From NCBI RefSeq assembly GCF_004349355.1, contig NZ_SMFK01000001.1, forward strand, positions 669,084-733,083: a stretch of 64,000 nucleotides of DNA, given 5' to 3'. The stretch's first letter is position 1. Each line of letters opens with the position of its first letter. The DNA is from Flavobacterium cellulosilyticum. Lineage in GTDB: Bacteria; Bacteroidota; Bacteroidia; Flavobacteriales; Flavobacteriaceae. The position numbers were made by a program, and so were the translations under genes. The notes beneath the pieces are model-generated. The model was given only the letters and a program-made list of their open reading frames with translations. It did not search any database and was not told the DNA's origin. Shown here piece after piece: positions 43,835 through 52,284 of this stretch.

Positions 43835-44230
43835 TTATCTTATTCCTGTATCAATAGACACTTCAAGTACAGTAGTTTTATTACTACTTATCACTACTAT
43901 TGCTGGTAAATTTTTGCCAAAATAGTGTTGCATATCAAGATCAACAACATAAGTTCCTATTGGGAGATCCACCTTATAATTACCATTTAAGTCGGGTTCA
44001 ATTAATACAACTTTATTTTTCTTATCAGCTGTCCAGACAAAAACGGGCCAATTTTTGTACGTTTCTGAGGTTGGCTGGCATTCTGGTTTTGGAGGAATTG
44101 TTTCAACTGGGCAAAGAGGTCCAATTGTAATTTTTCCTTCTAAAAAACCTTTATCTGTATTTTGAGTTGAATCACAACTCAAAATCAATACCGTAATAAG
44201 CAGCAGAGATAATTTTATAATTAGTTTCAT
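43835..44230 (-). CDS. Small lipoprotein with a carboxypeptidase-regulatory-like fold
   Basis: A 131-residue exported protein. The signal peptide MKLIIKLSLLLITVLILSCD has an L-S-C lipobox. The mature part, KGFLEGKITIGPLCPVETIP, then PIGTYVVDLD, looks like a small beta-sandwich (a carboxypeptidase-regulatory or SpaA-like repeat) with two Cys residues beyond the lipid Cys. The function is unknown. It lies 74 bp downstream of the M28 peptidase in the same direction. Confidence 0.62.
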   Translation of the reverse strand: MKLIIKLSLLLITVLILSCDSTQNTDKGFLEGKITIGPLCPVETIPPKPECQPTSETYKNWPVFVWTADKKNKVVLIEPDLNGNYKVDLPIGTYVVDLDMQHYFGKNLPAIVVISSNKTTVLEVSIDTGIR

Positions 44231-44304
44231 ACCTTTTGGTTTTTAAATGTTATAATCTAAAAATCTGATAGCATAGTTTTTTCATTTTTTTGCTTCAATT
44301 CCTT

Positions 44305-46683
44305 TTAATTTTCACCATTAATGGTATCAGTTAATACGGGATTTAACAACGTATTATTTACTTCAATTGTATTGATGGGAATTAGCGATGGTGTTATTTT
44401 TTGTTGTAACAACACAGCATCAGTCAAAACAAAAGGGGTTGGCATCATCCAATTGGCTCGTTTAGAAATTGAAAATAAAGGATTGTTCAATAAATCAAAG
44501 GAGCTTTCTATTAGATGCATATCTAAAACACTGGATGCAGGAACATTAAATTCTAATTCTAGGGGTATTTGATCCACCACATAATAACTTAAAAGTAACT
44601 TGCCTTTTCGTTCGTATTTTGACGTTTTTTGACCTGTCAGCGACATGCCATTGGCTTTGAAGTTTTGAATAACAATATGTTCATTAGCAAAAATATCGTA
44701 TCGATTGACTTTACGGTTAGGTGTAATTCGGATTTTTAAAAAGCGATTAGCGCCTACAAAACTGTCTTTTAAGAATTCAATAGTTGGTTTCGCTATTTTT
44801 TTCATTGGCGCATAGGCCATATAACTAAATCCAGATTTGTATTTACTTGGCAAAGGGAATGTGTTTATTTCATTTGCCGCTCTTGGATTTTGTCCTAAAT
44901 ATTCTTTTGTCCAATTATCAAGATTTGTATCATAAGTAGCCCAGTAGGATTTGTTTTTATCCGCGTCAAATAGATATACCAAACTATTCGATTTGGCTTT
45001 GCCCATTTCGTAACCGGAATAATAATGCGCTTTTGCAAAAAATCCAATTGCTAGAATAAACAAGATTATTGATGTCAACCCTTTTCGAACAAAAGATCCA
45101 AAAATGGGCAATAATAAACCAAAAGTTAAAACAGTTAATATGGCACTTCCAAACAGTACTTTTAATCCCAAACCTATTGGGAACATTTGTATAAAAGGGG
45201 CGATTAAGAGCAAAGCAGGAATACTTAAAAACAGGTTTAGAGTCCATTTTGATTTTTGGGTCAAAACAAAAGTCCCTAACATGATCAATCCGGCAAAAGC
45301 GGGAATAATCAAAAAACCACCCCCTTTTAGAAAAAATGCAAATCCTACATTGATGCAAATCCAAACAAATAATGGTCCTACAAAATGGTTCATTGTTCGC
45401 TTTTTGATGGAGTAATAATGGTAAAAAGCAAAACATATCGCTAAACTTAACAAAACGAAAGCTGCAATATAATTATGACCGTTATACGTAAAACCATTAA
45501 GTAAGTCATTGTATTGAGGATATAGCAGTAACAATGTTTTCCATCCCAAAAAAGCAATTAATCCAGATGCAATTAGAGACCCTAGTAGTGGAATGAATCC
45601 TTTCATAATTTCTTTGAAAGAAAGAATTCTTTTGCCAATTCCTACGAAAACTAAAAACAAGAGTAATACTAATGCGATAATTACCATTGGTAAAACCCAG
45701 TCAAAAGGGTAACTAATAATTGTAAAAGGAATGGTGAAATAAACCGCTTCATCATGAGTTTGTGTAGCGTTTAAATTGGCATTAGAAAAATAATTTAACA
45801 AAGGCATCAGATATTCTCCCTGATGTGACAATGAATTTTTCTCTAAATGATTGATGTCATCTTGAGCCGTATGATAATTATAATGATCATCTATAAATGC
45901 AAAATTGTAGCCTTGAATATTACCTACTTCTCTAAATACGGTTAAATCAGTAAAGTTGGGCATCAATTTATAAATGCTATAAAACAGAGAATTTGATACA
46001 GGATGCAAAGTGTGGGCAGCCTCAAATTCTTTTGCCAAACCAGCATTCCCTGAATTAGTTTCCATAAACATATAACTTGGACCAGAAGAGCCACGTGCTT
46101 CAAAATTGATCACCAATCCCACTTCTTTTGCCCAGGAATGCTGTGTTACAAAAAGCGTGGCACCGTTTAATCCCAATTCTTCTGCATCCGAAAACATAAT
46201 AATAATATCATTTTTGTGGACTGTTTTATTGTACACAAAAGCACGAACACTTTCTAGTATTGCTGCCACACCAGAACCAGCATCACTGGCACCTAGAGAA
46301 TAAGAATTAGGTGCGCTATCATAATGGGAAAGCAACATCAAAGCTTTGTTACTATTTGCGCCTTTTATTCGAGCCAATATATTCTTGCTTTTTGTCAAGA
46401 TTCCCTTTTCAGTGAAAGAATAGCCTTCCTGAACGGATGTTTCCAAACCCAATTTTTGTAATTCTATTTGAAGATAATTGGCTACTTCATCGTGATATTC
46501 AGAACCTACATAATGAGGTTTTTTAGAAATAATTTTTACTTGTTCGATTGCTCTTTTTGTCGAAAACTCCGAAAGTGGTATATCACTATTGGATATCAAT
46601 TGAGGCTTCATTGTTATGAAGACAAAACCAAGTGTTCCAAGGATAAATAATACGGATAAAATTGAGGGATAATTTTTTTTCAT
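44305..46683 (-). CDS. M28-family zinc peptidase with membrane-embedded C-terminal half
   Basis: A 792-residue membrane metallopeptidase. After an N-terminal membrane anchor (about residues 8-25) comes the M28 aminopeptidase-like domain: the zinc ligands appear as H120-Y-D122 (LLSHYDSAPNSY), D134 in GASDAGSG, and E168-E169 in FSDAEELGLNG. Further zinc-site residues are in FAIDDHYNYHTAQDD. About seven to eight membrane helices follow (about residues 325-590), then a soluble C-terminal domain of about 200 residues. It is probably an envelope peptidase; the substrate is unknown. It is 17 bp after the Zn-ribbon gene, so it shares that operon. Confidence 0.86.
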   Translation of the reverse strand: MKKNYPSILSVLFILGTLGFVFITMKPQLISNSDIPLSEFSTKRAIEQVKIISKKPHYVGSEYHDEVANYLQIELQKLGLETSVQEGYSFTEKGILTKSKNILARIKGANSNKALMLLSHYDSAPNSYSLGASDAGSGVAAILESVRAFVYNKTVHKNDIIIMFSDAEELGLNGATLFVTQHSWAKEVGLVINFEARGSSGPSYMFMETNSGNAGLAKEFEAAHTLHPVSNSLFYSIYKLMPNFTDLTVFREVGNIQGYNFAFIDDHYNYHTAQDDINHLEKNSLSHQGEYLMPLLNYFSNANLNATQTHDEAVYFTIPFTIISYPFDWVLPMVIIALVLLLFLVFVGIGKRILSFKEIMKGFIPLLGSLIASGLIAFLGWKTLLLLYPQYNDLLNGFTYNGHNYIAAFVLLSLAICFAFYHYYSIKKRTMNHFVGPLFVWICINVGFAFFLKGGGFLIIPAFAGLIMLGTFVLTQKSKWTLNLFLSIPALLLIAPFIQMFPIGLGLKVLFGSAILTVLTFGLLLPIFGSFVRKGLTSIILFILAIGFFAKAHYYSGYEMGKAKSNSLVYLFDADKNKSYWATYDTNLDNWTKEYLGQNPRAANEINTFPLPSKYKSGFSYMAYAPMKKIAKPTIEFLKDSFVGANRFLKIRITPNRKVNRYDIFANEHIVIQNFKANGMSLTGQKTSKYERKGKLLLSYYVVDQIPLELEFNVPASSVLDMHLIESSFDLLNNPLFSISKRANWMMPTPFVLTDAVLLQQKITPSLIPINTIEVNNTLLNPVLTDTINGEN

Positions 46684-46700
46684 GACTAAAGATTTGGGAT

Positions 46701-47048
46701 CTAAATTTCTTTTTTGACAAGCATATAATATTCATCCTCTAAAACGCGATAACCTTGATCGTAAACGAAATAATAGCGGTTTCCGGTTTTAGTTTCTAAA
46801 ATATTGGTAAAAAACTCAAAATCAAATCCTTTACTCAATAATTTTGCTCTGGTTGTTTTGCCCTTTCCATCCACATTCAATGCCGATAGAATGCGGTAAT
46901 TTTTTCGCAATTTGTTGTTCACATTGCGCATAAAATTAGTGCTGTCTTTATTAATTTTGTTGTTGTAGGCATTTCGACAACCATCACTACAGAATTTTTT
47001 GTCTTCCCGACCTACAAGCTTTTCTCCACATTCCAGGCAGTTTTTCAT
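46701..47048 (-). CDS. Small zinc-ribbon protein (DUF2116-like)
   Basis: A 115-residue cytosolic protein that begins with a four-Cys zinc ribbon, CLECGEKLVGREDKKFCSDG with CRNAY (Cys at about residues 4, 7, 20, 24), of the DUF2116 type. The rest (FEFFTNILETKTGNRYYFVY) is a basic alpha/beta part without a known motif; a nucleic-acid role is possible but not shown. Its start overlaps the end of the GNAT-nitrilase gene by 1 bp, so the two are translationally coupled. Confidence 0.65.
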   Translation of the reverse strand: MKNCLECGEKLVGREDKKFCSDGCRNAYNNKINKDSTNFMRNVNNKLRKNYRILSALNVDGKGKTTRAKLLSKGFDFEFFTNILETKTGNRYYFVYDQGYRVLEDEYYMLVKKEI

Positions 47049-48574
47049 TATTTTACTTTTTTAATCTCATATAAATCTTTTCTACGATCTTTAAGGATTT
47101 TCACACTTCCGTGTTCATGTAATTCTTTTAATAAATCTAAATCGACATCTACAATTAATGTCATCTCCGTATTTGGAGTTGTTTCTGCTTTGATACCGTT
47201 ACTAGGAAAAGCAAAATCAGCAGGGGTAAATACCGCCGATTGTGCGTATTGGATATCCATGTTATTTACTTTTGGTAGGTTGCCAACACATCCTGCAATA
47301 GCAACGTAACATTCGTTTTCAATCGCTCTAGCTTGGGCACAATGTTTTACTCTAGTGTAGGCATTTTGAGTGTCAGTCAAAAAGGGTACGAATAAAATAT
47401 TCATTCCCTCGTCCGCCATTAATCGGGATAATTCAGGAAATTCGACATCATAACAAATTACAATTCCAATTTTTCCACAATCGGTATCAAAAGTTTGTAT
47501 GTTATTTCCGCCAGTTATACCCCAATGGAACACTTCATTTGGAGTTATGTGTATTTTGGTATAGGTTTCGTAAGTACCATCTCTTTTGCATAAAAATCCA
47601 GAATTGTACAGCGTACCATCAACTAAATGGGGCATACTACCTGTAATAATGTTGATATTATAGGATATGGCCAATTCTTGAAAACGGATTCGAATGGGTT
47701 CAGCATATTTAGCTAATTCTCTTATTGCATCCGCTTCCGACAAATGGTTGTAATCCGCCATTAAAGGAGCGATGAAAAGCTCTGGGAAAACGGCAAAATC
47801 ACTTCCATAACCAGAAACAGCATCAATAAAAAATTCGGATTGTTCGAATAAGGCTTCTAAATTAGCAAGCGAACGCATTTGCCATTGTATCAAGCCCAAT
47901 CGGATTATACTTTTGTCTAGGTTAATTATTTTGGGACTTTCGTCATAATAAATATTATTCCATTCCAATAAAACGGCAAATTCTTTAGAGAGTTTATCGC
48001 CTTCTAAGTAATTTTTCATTACACGTAACACATGGAAATCATTACTCAACTGAAAAGAAAGAACAGGATCGTGTAATTCTTTTCTTTTTACTTTTTCGAT
48101 GTATTGTTTGGGTGTTAATTCTGATGCGTATTTACCATAATTTGGAATTCTTCCTGCAAAAACAATTGATTTTAGATTTAATTGTTCGCAAATTTCTTTT
48201 CTCGCTTCATACATTCGTCGCCCTAATCGCAACCCACGGTATTTTGGATGTACAAAAACATCAATTCCATAAAGCACTTCTCCCTTAGAGTTATGTGTTG
48301 AGAAAGTAAAGTTTCCTGTTATTTTTGCGTAATCGTGGTTTTTATCTACAATACTTTTATTTACGATTAATGATAAAGCGGAACCTACAACCATACCATC
48401 GACTAAAATGACGAGTTGACCATCGGGAAATATTCGTAAGAGATTTTTAATATGGGATTCTTGCCAATGTGAATCTATCATACCAGGATAGGCTTCTATC
48501 ATGGAATCTTTCAATTCTTTATAATCTTCAATTCTTAAATTTCGTAACTCTACTTTATTAATTTCTGTTTGCAT
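47048..48574 (-). CDS. Bifunctional GNAT acetyltransferase / carbon-nitrogen hydrolase
   Basis: A 508-residue fusion of two enzymes. Residues about 5-200 are a GNAT acetyltransferase with acetyl-CoA loop PKYRGLRLGRRMYEAR (about residues 113-128). Residues about 215-500 are a nitrilase-superfamily amidohydrolase with a Glu-Lys-Cys triad: FAVFPELF (Glu), TYTKIHITPNE (Lys) and GIVICYDVEFPELSR (Cys, about residues 370-384). The fusion is common in Bacteroidota but the substrate is unknown. It is the first gene of a unit with the Zn-ribbon and M28 genes. Confidence 0.9.
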   Translation of the reverse strand: MQTEINKVELRNLRIEDYKELKDSMIEAYPGMIDSHWQESHIKNLLRIFPDGQLVILVDGMVVGSALSLIVNKSIVDKNHDYAKITGNFTFSTHNSKGEVLYGIDVFVHPKYRGLRLGRRMYEARKEICEQLNLKSIVFAGRIPNYGKYASELTPKQYIEKVKRKELHDPVLSFQLSNDFHVLRVMKNYLEGDKLSKEFAVLLEWNNIYYDESPKIINLDKSIIRLGLIQWQMRSLANLEALFEQSEFFIDAVSGYGSDFAVFPELFIAPLMADYNHLSEADAIRELAKYAEPIRIRFQELAISYNINIITGSMPHLVDGTLYNSGFLCKRDGTYETYTKIHITPNEVFHWGITGGNNIQTFDTDCGKIGIVICYDVEFPELSRLMADEGMNILFVPFLTDTQNAYTRVKHCAQARAIENECYVAIAGCVGNLPKVNNMDIQYAQSAVFTPADFAFPSNGIKAETTPNTEMTLIVDVDLDLLKELHEHGSVKILKDRRKDLYEIKKVK

Positions 48575-48762
48575 AAAAAGTTTTTAATTTGAACGAAGAT
48601 AGTGAAAATAATATCCATTTACAAACGGTTACAAATAATTACAACCGAAAGTAAGTAGTAATCAACCGAATAACTTTCGATCTAGGTCGCATCTTTGCCC
48701 TGTTGATTAGATAGAACATCTCAACAAAATAGATACAAACAACAATTTAAAAATTACACGCC

Positions 48763-49098
48763 ATGAATGCAATGAAAAACACAGTACAGTTAATTGGAAA
48801 CGTAGGAAATGATCCAGAAATCAAAAACCTTGAAGGTGGACGTAAACTAGCTAATTTGACTATCGCCACAAACGATAGTTACAAAAACGACAAAGGAGAG
48901 AAAGTAGAACAAACGGAATGGCACAAAGTAGTTGCTTGGGGGAAAACTGCAGAAATCATTGAAAAATATGTAACCAAAGGCAAAGAAATCGCTATTGAAG
49001 GAAAATTGACTCACAGAAGTTACGAGGATAAAAACGGTGAAAAACGATATATTACGGAGGTAATAGTAAATGAAGTGTTGTTACTTGGGAAAGCCTAA
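48763..49098 (+). CDS. ssb: Single-stranded DNA-binding protein (short)
   Basis: A 111-residue OB-fold SSB. NTVQLIGNVGNDPEIKNLEG at the N-terminus and DKGEKVEQTEWHKVVAWGKT with LTHRSYEDKNGEKRYITEV are the family core. It lacks the acidic Asp-Asp-x-Pro-Phe tail that binds partner proteins, ending EVLLLGKA, and is shorter than the main replicative SSB. It is probably an accessory paralogue. A longer N-terminus with MNAMKN may be skipped in favour of the second Met. Confidence 0.88.
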   Translation: MNAMKNTVQLIGNVGNDPEIKNLEGGRKLANLTIATNDSYKNDKGEKVEQTEWHKVVAWGKTAEIIEKYVTKGKEIAIEGKLTHRSYEDKNGEKRYITEVIVNEVLLLGKA

Positions 49099-49117
49099 TA
49101 CAGTTTAGCGTAAATTT

Positions 49118-49146
49118 AAAATGCCCTCTTTTCGGAGGGCATTTTT
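49118..49146 (+). terminator. Rho-independent terminator after ssb
   Basis: ATGCCCTC and GAGGGCAT pair over TTTTCG, followed by T3-5; an A-run precedes it, so it may also serve the minus-strand small Cys-rich gene. Confidence 0.85.
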
Positions 49147-49153
49147 GAATTTA

Positions 49154-49309
49154 TTAATTTAAATCGAATTTTGGACATCGGTCACAACGCTTCTTTTCCC
49201 CTTTTAAATATTTATCACAACATTTCGATTTGCAGTTTTCTACAGTCGAAATGTCTTTAAGGTGTTTTTTCTTTTTGTTCTTTTTTTTCTCTTTTCCTTT
49301 TGTACTCAA
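49154..49309 (-). CDS. Small Lys-rich protein with a Cys-rich C-terminal cluster
   Basis: A 51-residue frame starting with TTG (the minus strand reads LSTKGKEKKKNKKKKHLKDI). The C-terminal half has NCKSKCCDKYLKGEKKRCDR with CPKFDLN: five Cys as C-x3-CC and C-x2-C, which could bind a metal. I recall similar small basic proteins ending in a RC-x-x-CP motif in other Flavobacteria, but cannot name a family. It ends against the ssb terminator (convergent). Confidence 0.5.
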   Translation of the reverse strand: MSTKGKEKKKNKKKKHLKDISTVENCKSKCCDKYLKGEKKRCDRCPKFDLN

Positions 49310-49430
49310 TTTGTAAGGTATTAAAAACTAGTACAAAGGTATGTTATTTTTATCTATTCTAAATAAAAATAATGTGAATATTTGAAATTTTAGTTAAAAA
49401 AAAAGGTTGTACTATGGATGGAAATGAAAT

Positions 49431-49943
49431 CTAAGGAATTCGTTTAGGAGCCACAGTTATCATTTGCTGAATATCTCTATCAAATAAATACAAACCACCT
49501 TTATCATCTCCAATTAAATTGATTTTGTCTAGAATGTTTTTTGCAGTTGCTTCTTCTTCGATTTGTTCGGAAACATACCACTGCAAGAAATTATGAGTCG
49601 CATAATCTTTTTCAGAAAAGGTGATGTGTACCAATTCGTTAATAGAATCTGAGACAAATACTTCATGTTTGTACAATTCTTCAAACATTTCTTTGAATGT
49701 TTTGTAATTGTTTCTTGGTGCTTTTAATGCTGAAATTTCAGCACTTGCACCACGTTCGTTTACGTATTTTATAAGTTTTAGCATGTGGATGCGTTCTTCC
49801 TCGGATTGAGCATACATAAATTGTGAAATTCCTTCAAGCCCATGTATTTCAGCCCAGCACGCCATTGAAAGATAGGTTTGTGAGGATTCGGCTTCGATGC
49901 GAATTTGTTTGTTTAAAGCGACTTCTATATTTTTTGATAGCAT
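49431..49943 (-). CDS. Ferritin
   Basis: A 170-residue non-haem ferritin of the FtnA type: a four-helix bundle forming 24-meric iron-storage cages. The di-iron site residues appear as EAESSQTYLSM (first Glu, about residue 17), SEEERIHM (Glu and His, about residues 47-54), and the C-terminal VSEQIEEEATAKNIL (about residues 124-138). Family length. It is alone in this direction, with an A-rich leader, and has no visible Fur-like site. Confidence 0.92.
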   Translation of the reverse strand: MLSKNIEVALNKQIRIEAESSQTYLSMACWAEIHGLEGISQFMYAQSEEERIHMLKLIKYVNERGASAEISALKAPRNNYKTFKEMFEELYKHEVFVSDSINELVHITFSEKDYATHNFLQWYVSEQIEEEATAKNILDKINLIGDDKGGLYLFDRDIQQMITVAPKRIP

Positions 49944-50042
49944 AACTTTGTGTTTTTAGTAAAACTACAAAAAATATTAATTTATTGATTCTTGAATGCA
50001 ACTAATTAATACAACTTTAGCAAAAATATAAAGAGGTTTTTT

Positions 50043-50552
50043 TTAAACAAACAATGCTTTCAATTCTGAAGCATCTTCGGGTTTCATTTTTCCAGCAAGA
50101 AGCAAACTCAATTGTTTTCTTCTCAAAGCATCATCATAACGATGTTTTTCGAGTTTGGTTAAAGGGTCAATTTGAGGAACTTCAACTGGTTTTCCGTTTT
50201 CATCCACCGCTACAAAAGTATAAATGGCTTCATTTGACTTAATTCTTTCTCCTGATTCACGATCTTCAACCCATACATCGATATAGATTTCCATAGAAGT
50301 TTTGAAAGCTCTTGATACTTTAGCCTCAATAATAACAACACTTCCCAGCGGAATGGATTTGTTGAAAGCCACATGATTTACTGAAACAGTTACGGCAATT
50401 CTACGCGAATGTCTTCCTGCAGAAATACTTGCTGCACGATCCATTCGGGCTAGCAATTCGCCACCAAATAGATTATTCAACGCATTGGTTTCACTCGGTA
50501 AAACTAAATCAGTTAATATGGTCAACGATTCAGAAGGATGTTTTGGAGTCAT
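50043..50552 (-). CDS. Acyl-CoA thioesterase (hotdog fold)
   Basis: A 169-residue hotdog-fold thioesterase of the YciA/BFIT type that hydrolyses acyl-CoA in the cytosol. TNALNNLFGGELLARMDRAA (about residues 22-41) contains the N-x-x-G-G-x-L/V-x-x-x-D motif, with VSVNHVAFNKSIPLGSVVII (about residues 56-75) as the second strand block and VDVWVEDRESGERI the third. A C-terminal helix (KHRYDDALRRKQ) is typical. Confidence 0.88.
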   Translation of the reverse strand: MTPKHPSESLTILTDLVLPSETNALNNLFGGELLARMDRAASISAGRHSRRIAVTVSVNHVAFNKSIPLGSVVIIEAKVSRAFKTSMEIYIDVWVEDRESGERIKSNEAIYTFVAVDENGKPVEVPQIDPLTKLEKHRYDDALRRKQLSLLLAGKMKPEDASELKALFV

Positions 50553-50656
50553 ATTTTGAAGTCTAAATATTTTTTGACACTAAGAAACAAAGTAGCAAAG
50601 TTTTTTAAATTTTTATTAAAAATTGCCATTGAAATTGCCATTGAAATTGATTTTTT

Positions 50657-51040
50657 CTAATTCAACCAATATACCGCCATAACGGCTGGAATAAAATAAA
50701 GTACGATAGTTCTTGCGCCATCATAATCTTTTGCCATTCGTTGTCCGAAAAGCATCATTAACAAAGAAATACACGAAAAAACAGCTCCGTATAATCCGAA
50801 TGTTCTTCCGTTGCTAACAAATAATTCAATTGCACCAACAACGCATAATACTCCCGAAATTAATTCTAATACCAAAAGGTGTAATAAGGCTAAACGAACT
50901 AACTTTTTGAGGCGAGTTTCGGCAAAATGTTCTTTCATGAAATCGAGATTTTCTTTCCAATGAAACAATTTGTCATAACCAGATTGTATAAAGGTTATGG
51001 CCAAAAAAACTAAAATTAAAATAGAGGCAGCATTGTTCAT
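50657..51040 (-). CDS. DoxX-family membrane protein
   Basis: A 127-residue inner-membrane protein with four hydrophobic segments, DoxX type. IQSGYDKLFHWKENLDFMKE with HF (about residues 19-40) is the helix 1-loop motif (SGxxKL). Some members act in respiratory or redox defence; the role here is unknown. It is 3 bp downstream of holB and cotranscribed. Confidence 0.8.
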   Translation of the reverse strand: MNNAASILILVFLAITFIQSGYDKLFHWKENLDFMKEHFAETRLKKLVRLALLHLLVLELISGVLCVVGAIELFVSNGRTFGLYGAVFSCISLLMMLFGQRMAKDYDGARTIVLYFIPAVMAVYWLN

Positions 51041-51043
51041 AGC

Positions 51044-52192
51044 TTATTTTTTATGGATTAAACGGGTCAGTTTTATAGATAAATCGGTTAGGATTATTTT
51101 CGCATTTCCGTTGCGTTCAATATGGTAAATAGCATCGGATAATTCCTGAAATATTTCATGGATATTATTACCATTGACAAAAGGTGCAAATTTAGAGATC
51201 GAAAATTTTTCGACTGTTGGTTCTAGATATACTAAACTTGGTGATTCATAATTATACATCAAGGCTTGACGAAATAAATCAATACAAAATTGCAAGAATT
51301 TCTTTTGAGTTTCTCTTCCTAATGCAGCAATTTGTTCACTCCAACTAATTAAATCAGCAATTACCGCAGGATTTCCTTTGGCTTTAAAAGCGGCTCGAAC
51401 CCAAACGACAAACCATTGTTCAAAAGGAAATTCATCGCTGTCATCTTTTAGTAAATGCAAAGCTTTGTTGTAATTTCCTTGTGCTTGGTGGGCGATTTTC
51501 GCTGCTATTTTTGGTTCAATTTCTTCACGAAAAACTAATCCATCTGCAATGACTTGCTCACTCAAGCCGTTGAAATGTAGTACTTGGCAACGAGAACGAA
51601 TCGTTTGAATTATATCCTCTTCATTTTCCGATATAAGTATAAAAACTGTTTTTTCTGGGGGCTCTTCCAATAATTTTAACAATTTGTTAGAAGCGGAAAT
51701 ATTCATTTTATCGGCCATCCAAACAATCATAATTTTATAACCGCCTTCGTATGATTTTAATGATAATGATTTTAAAACTTCCTGTGCATCATCAACCCTA
51801 ATTTCGCCTTGTTTATTTTGAACCCCTAAAACGGAATACCAATCGAATAAACCGCCGTATGGGTTTTGGGTTATAAACAATCTCCAATCTGCAATGAAAT
51901 CAATACTTTTGGGTTTTTTGTCTACTTTTTCGGTAGATACTGTAGGATAAATAAAATGTAAATCGGGATGCGAAATCTTTTGGAATTTAAGATTGCAACT
52001 TTCGTTTGCCCCAAAATTTTCTCCATTCTGATTGCTACATAAAATGTATTGAGAATAAGCAATTGCCATCGGTAAAGTCCCACTTCCTTCTGGTCCAATA
52101 AATAATTGCGCATGAGGAATTCTACCTAAATCGGCACTTCGAGTCAAGTGGTTTTTGATGTAATCCTGTCCTAAAATTTCTGAAAACTGCAT
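51044..52192 (-). CDS. holB: DNA polymerase III subunit delta'
   Basis: A 382-residue clamp-loader subunit. FSEILGQDYIKNHLTRSADL at the N-terminus and IPHAQLFIGPEGSGTLPMAI (about residues 25-44) form a degenerate Walker A without the Lys, as in delta'. A Cys-containing zinc-module region is partly kept (YILCSNQNGENFGANESCNL). VWMADKMNISASNKLLKLLE and EEPPEKTVFILIS are the AAA+ sensor and arginine-finger region, followed by RSRCQ. The -7 box TATCTTTG lies immediately upstream (minus strand, 52204-52197). Confidence 0.9.
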   Translation of the reverse strand: MQFSEILGQDYIKNHLTRSADLGRIPHAQLFIGPEGSGTLPMAIAYSQYILCSNQNGENFGANESCNLKFQKISHPDLHFIYPTVSTEKVDKKPKSIDFIADWRLFITQNPYGGLFDWYSVLGVQNKQGEIRVDDAQEVLKSLSLKSYEGGYKIMIVWMADKMNISASNKLLKLLEEPPEKTVFILISENEEDIIQTIRSRCQVLHFNGLSEQVIADGLVFREEIEPKIAAKIAHQAQGNYNKALHLLKDDSDEFPFEQWFVVWVRAAFKAKGNPAVIADLISWSEQIAALGRETQKKFLQFCIDLFRQALMYNYESPSLVYLEPTVEKFSISKFAPFVNGNNIHEIFQELSDAIYHIERNGNAKIILTDLSIKLTRLIHKK

Positions 52193-52284
52193 TAGGCAAA
52201 GATAGCAGAAATTGGTTTAGTCTAAAATTTTGGATAATAAAGTTTCAAGTCTTGATGTTTGAAATTTAGACAAAAAAAAGGGGT

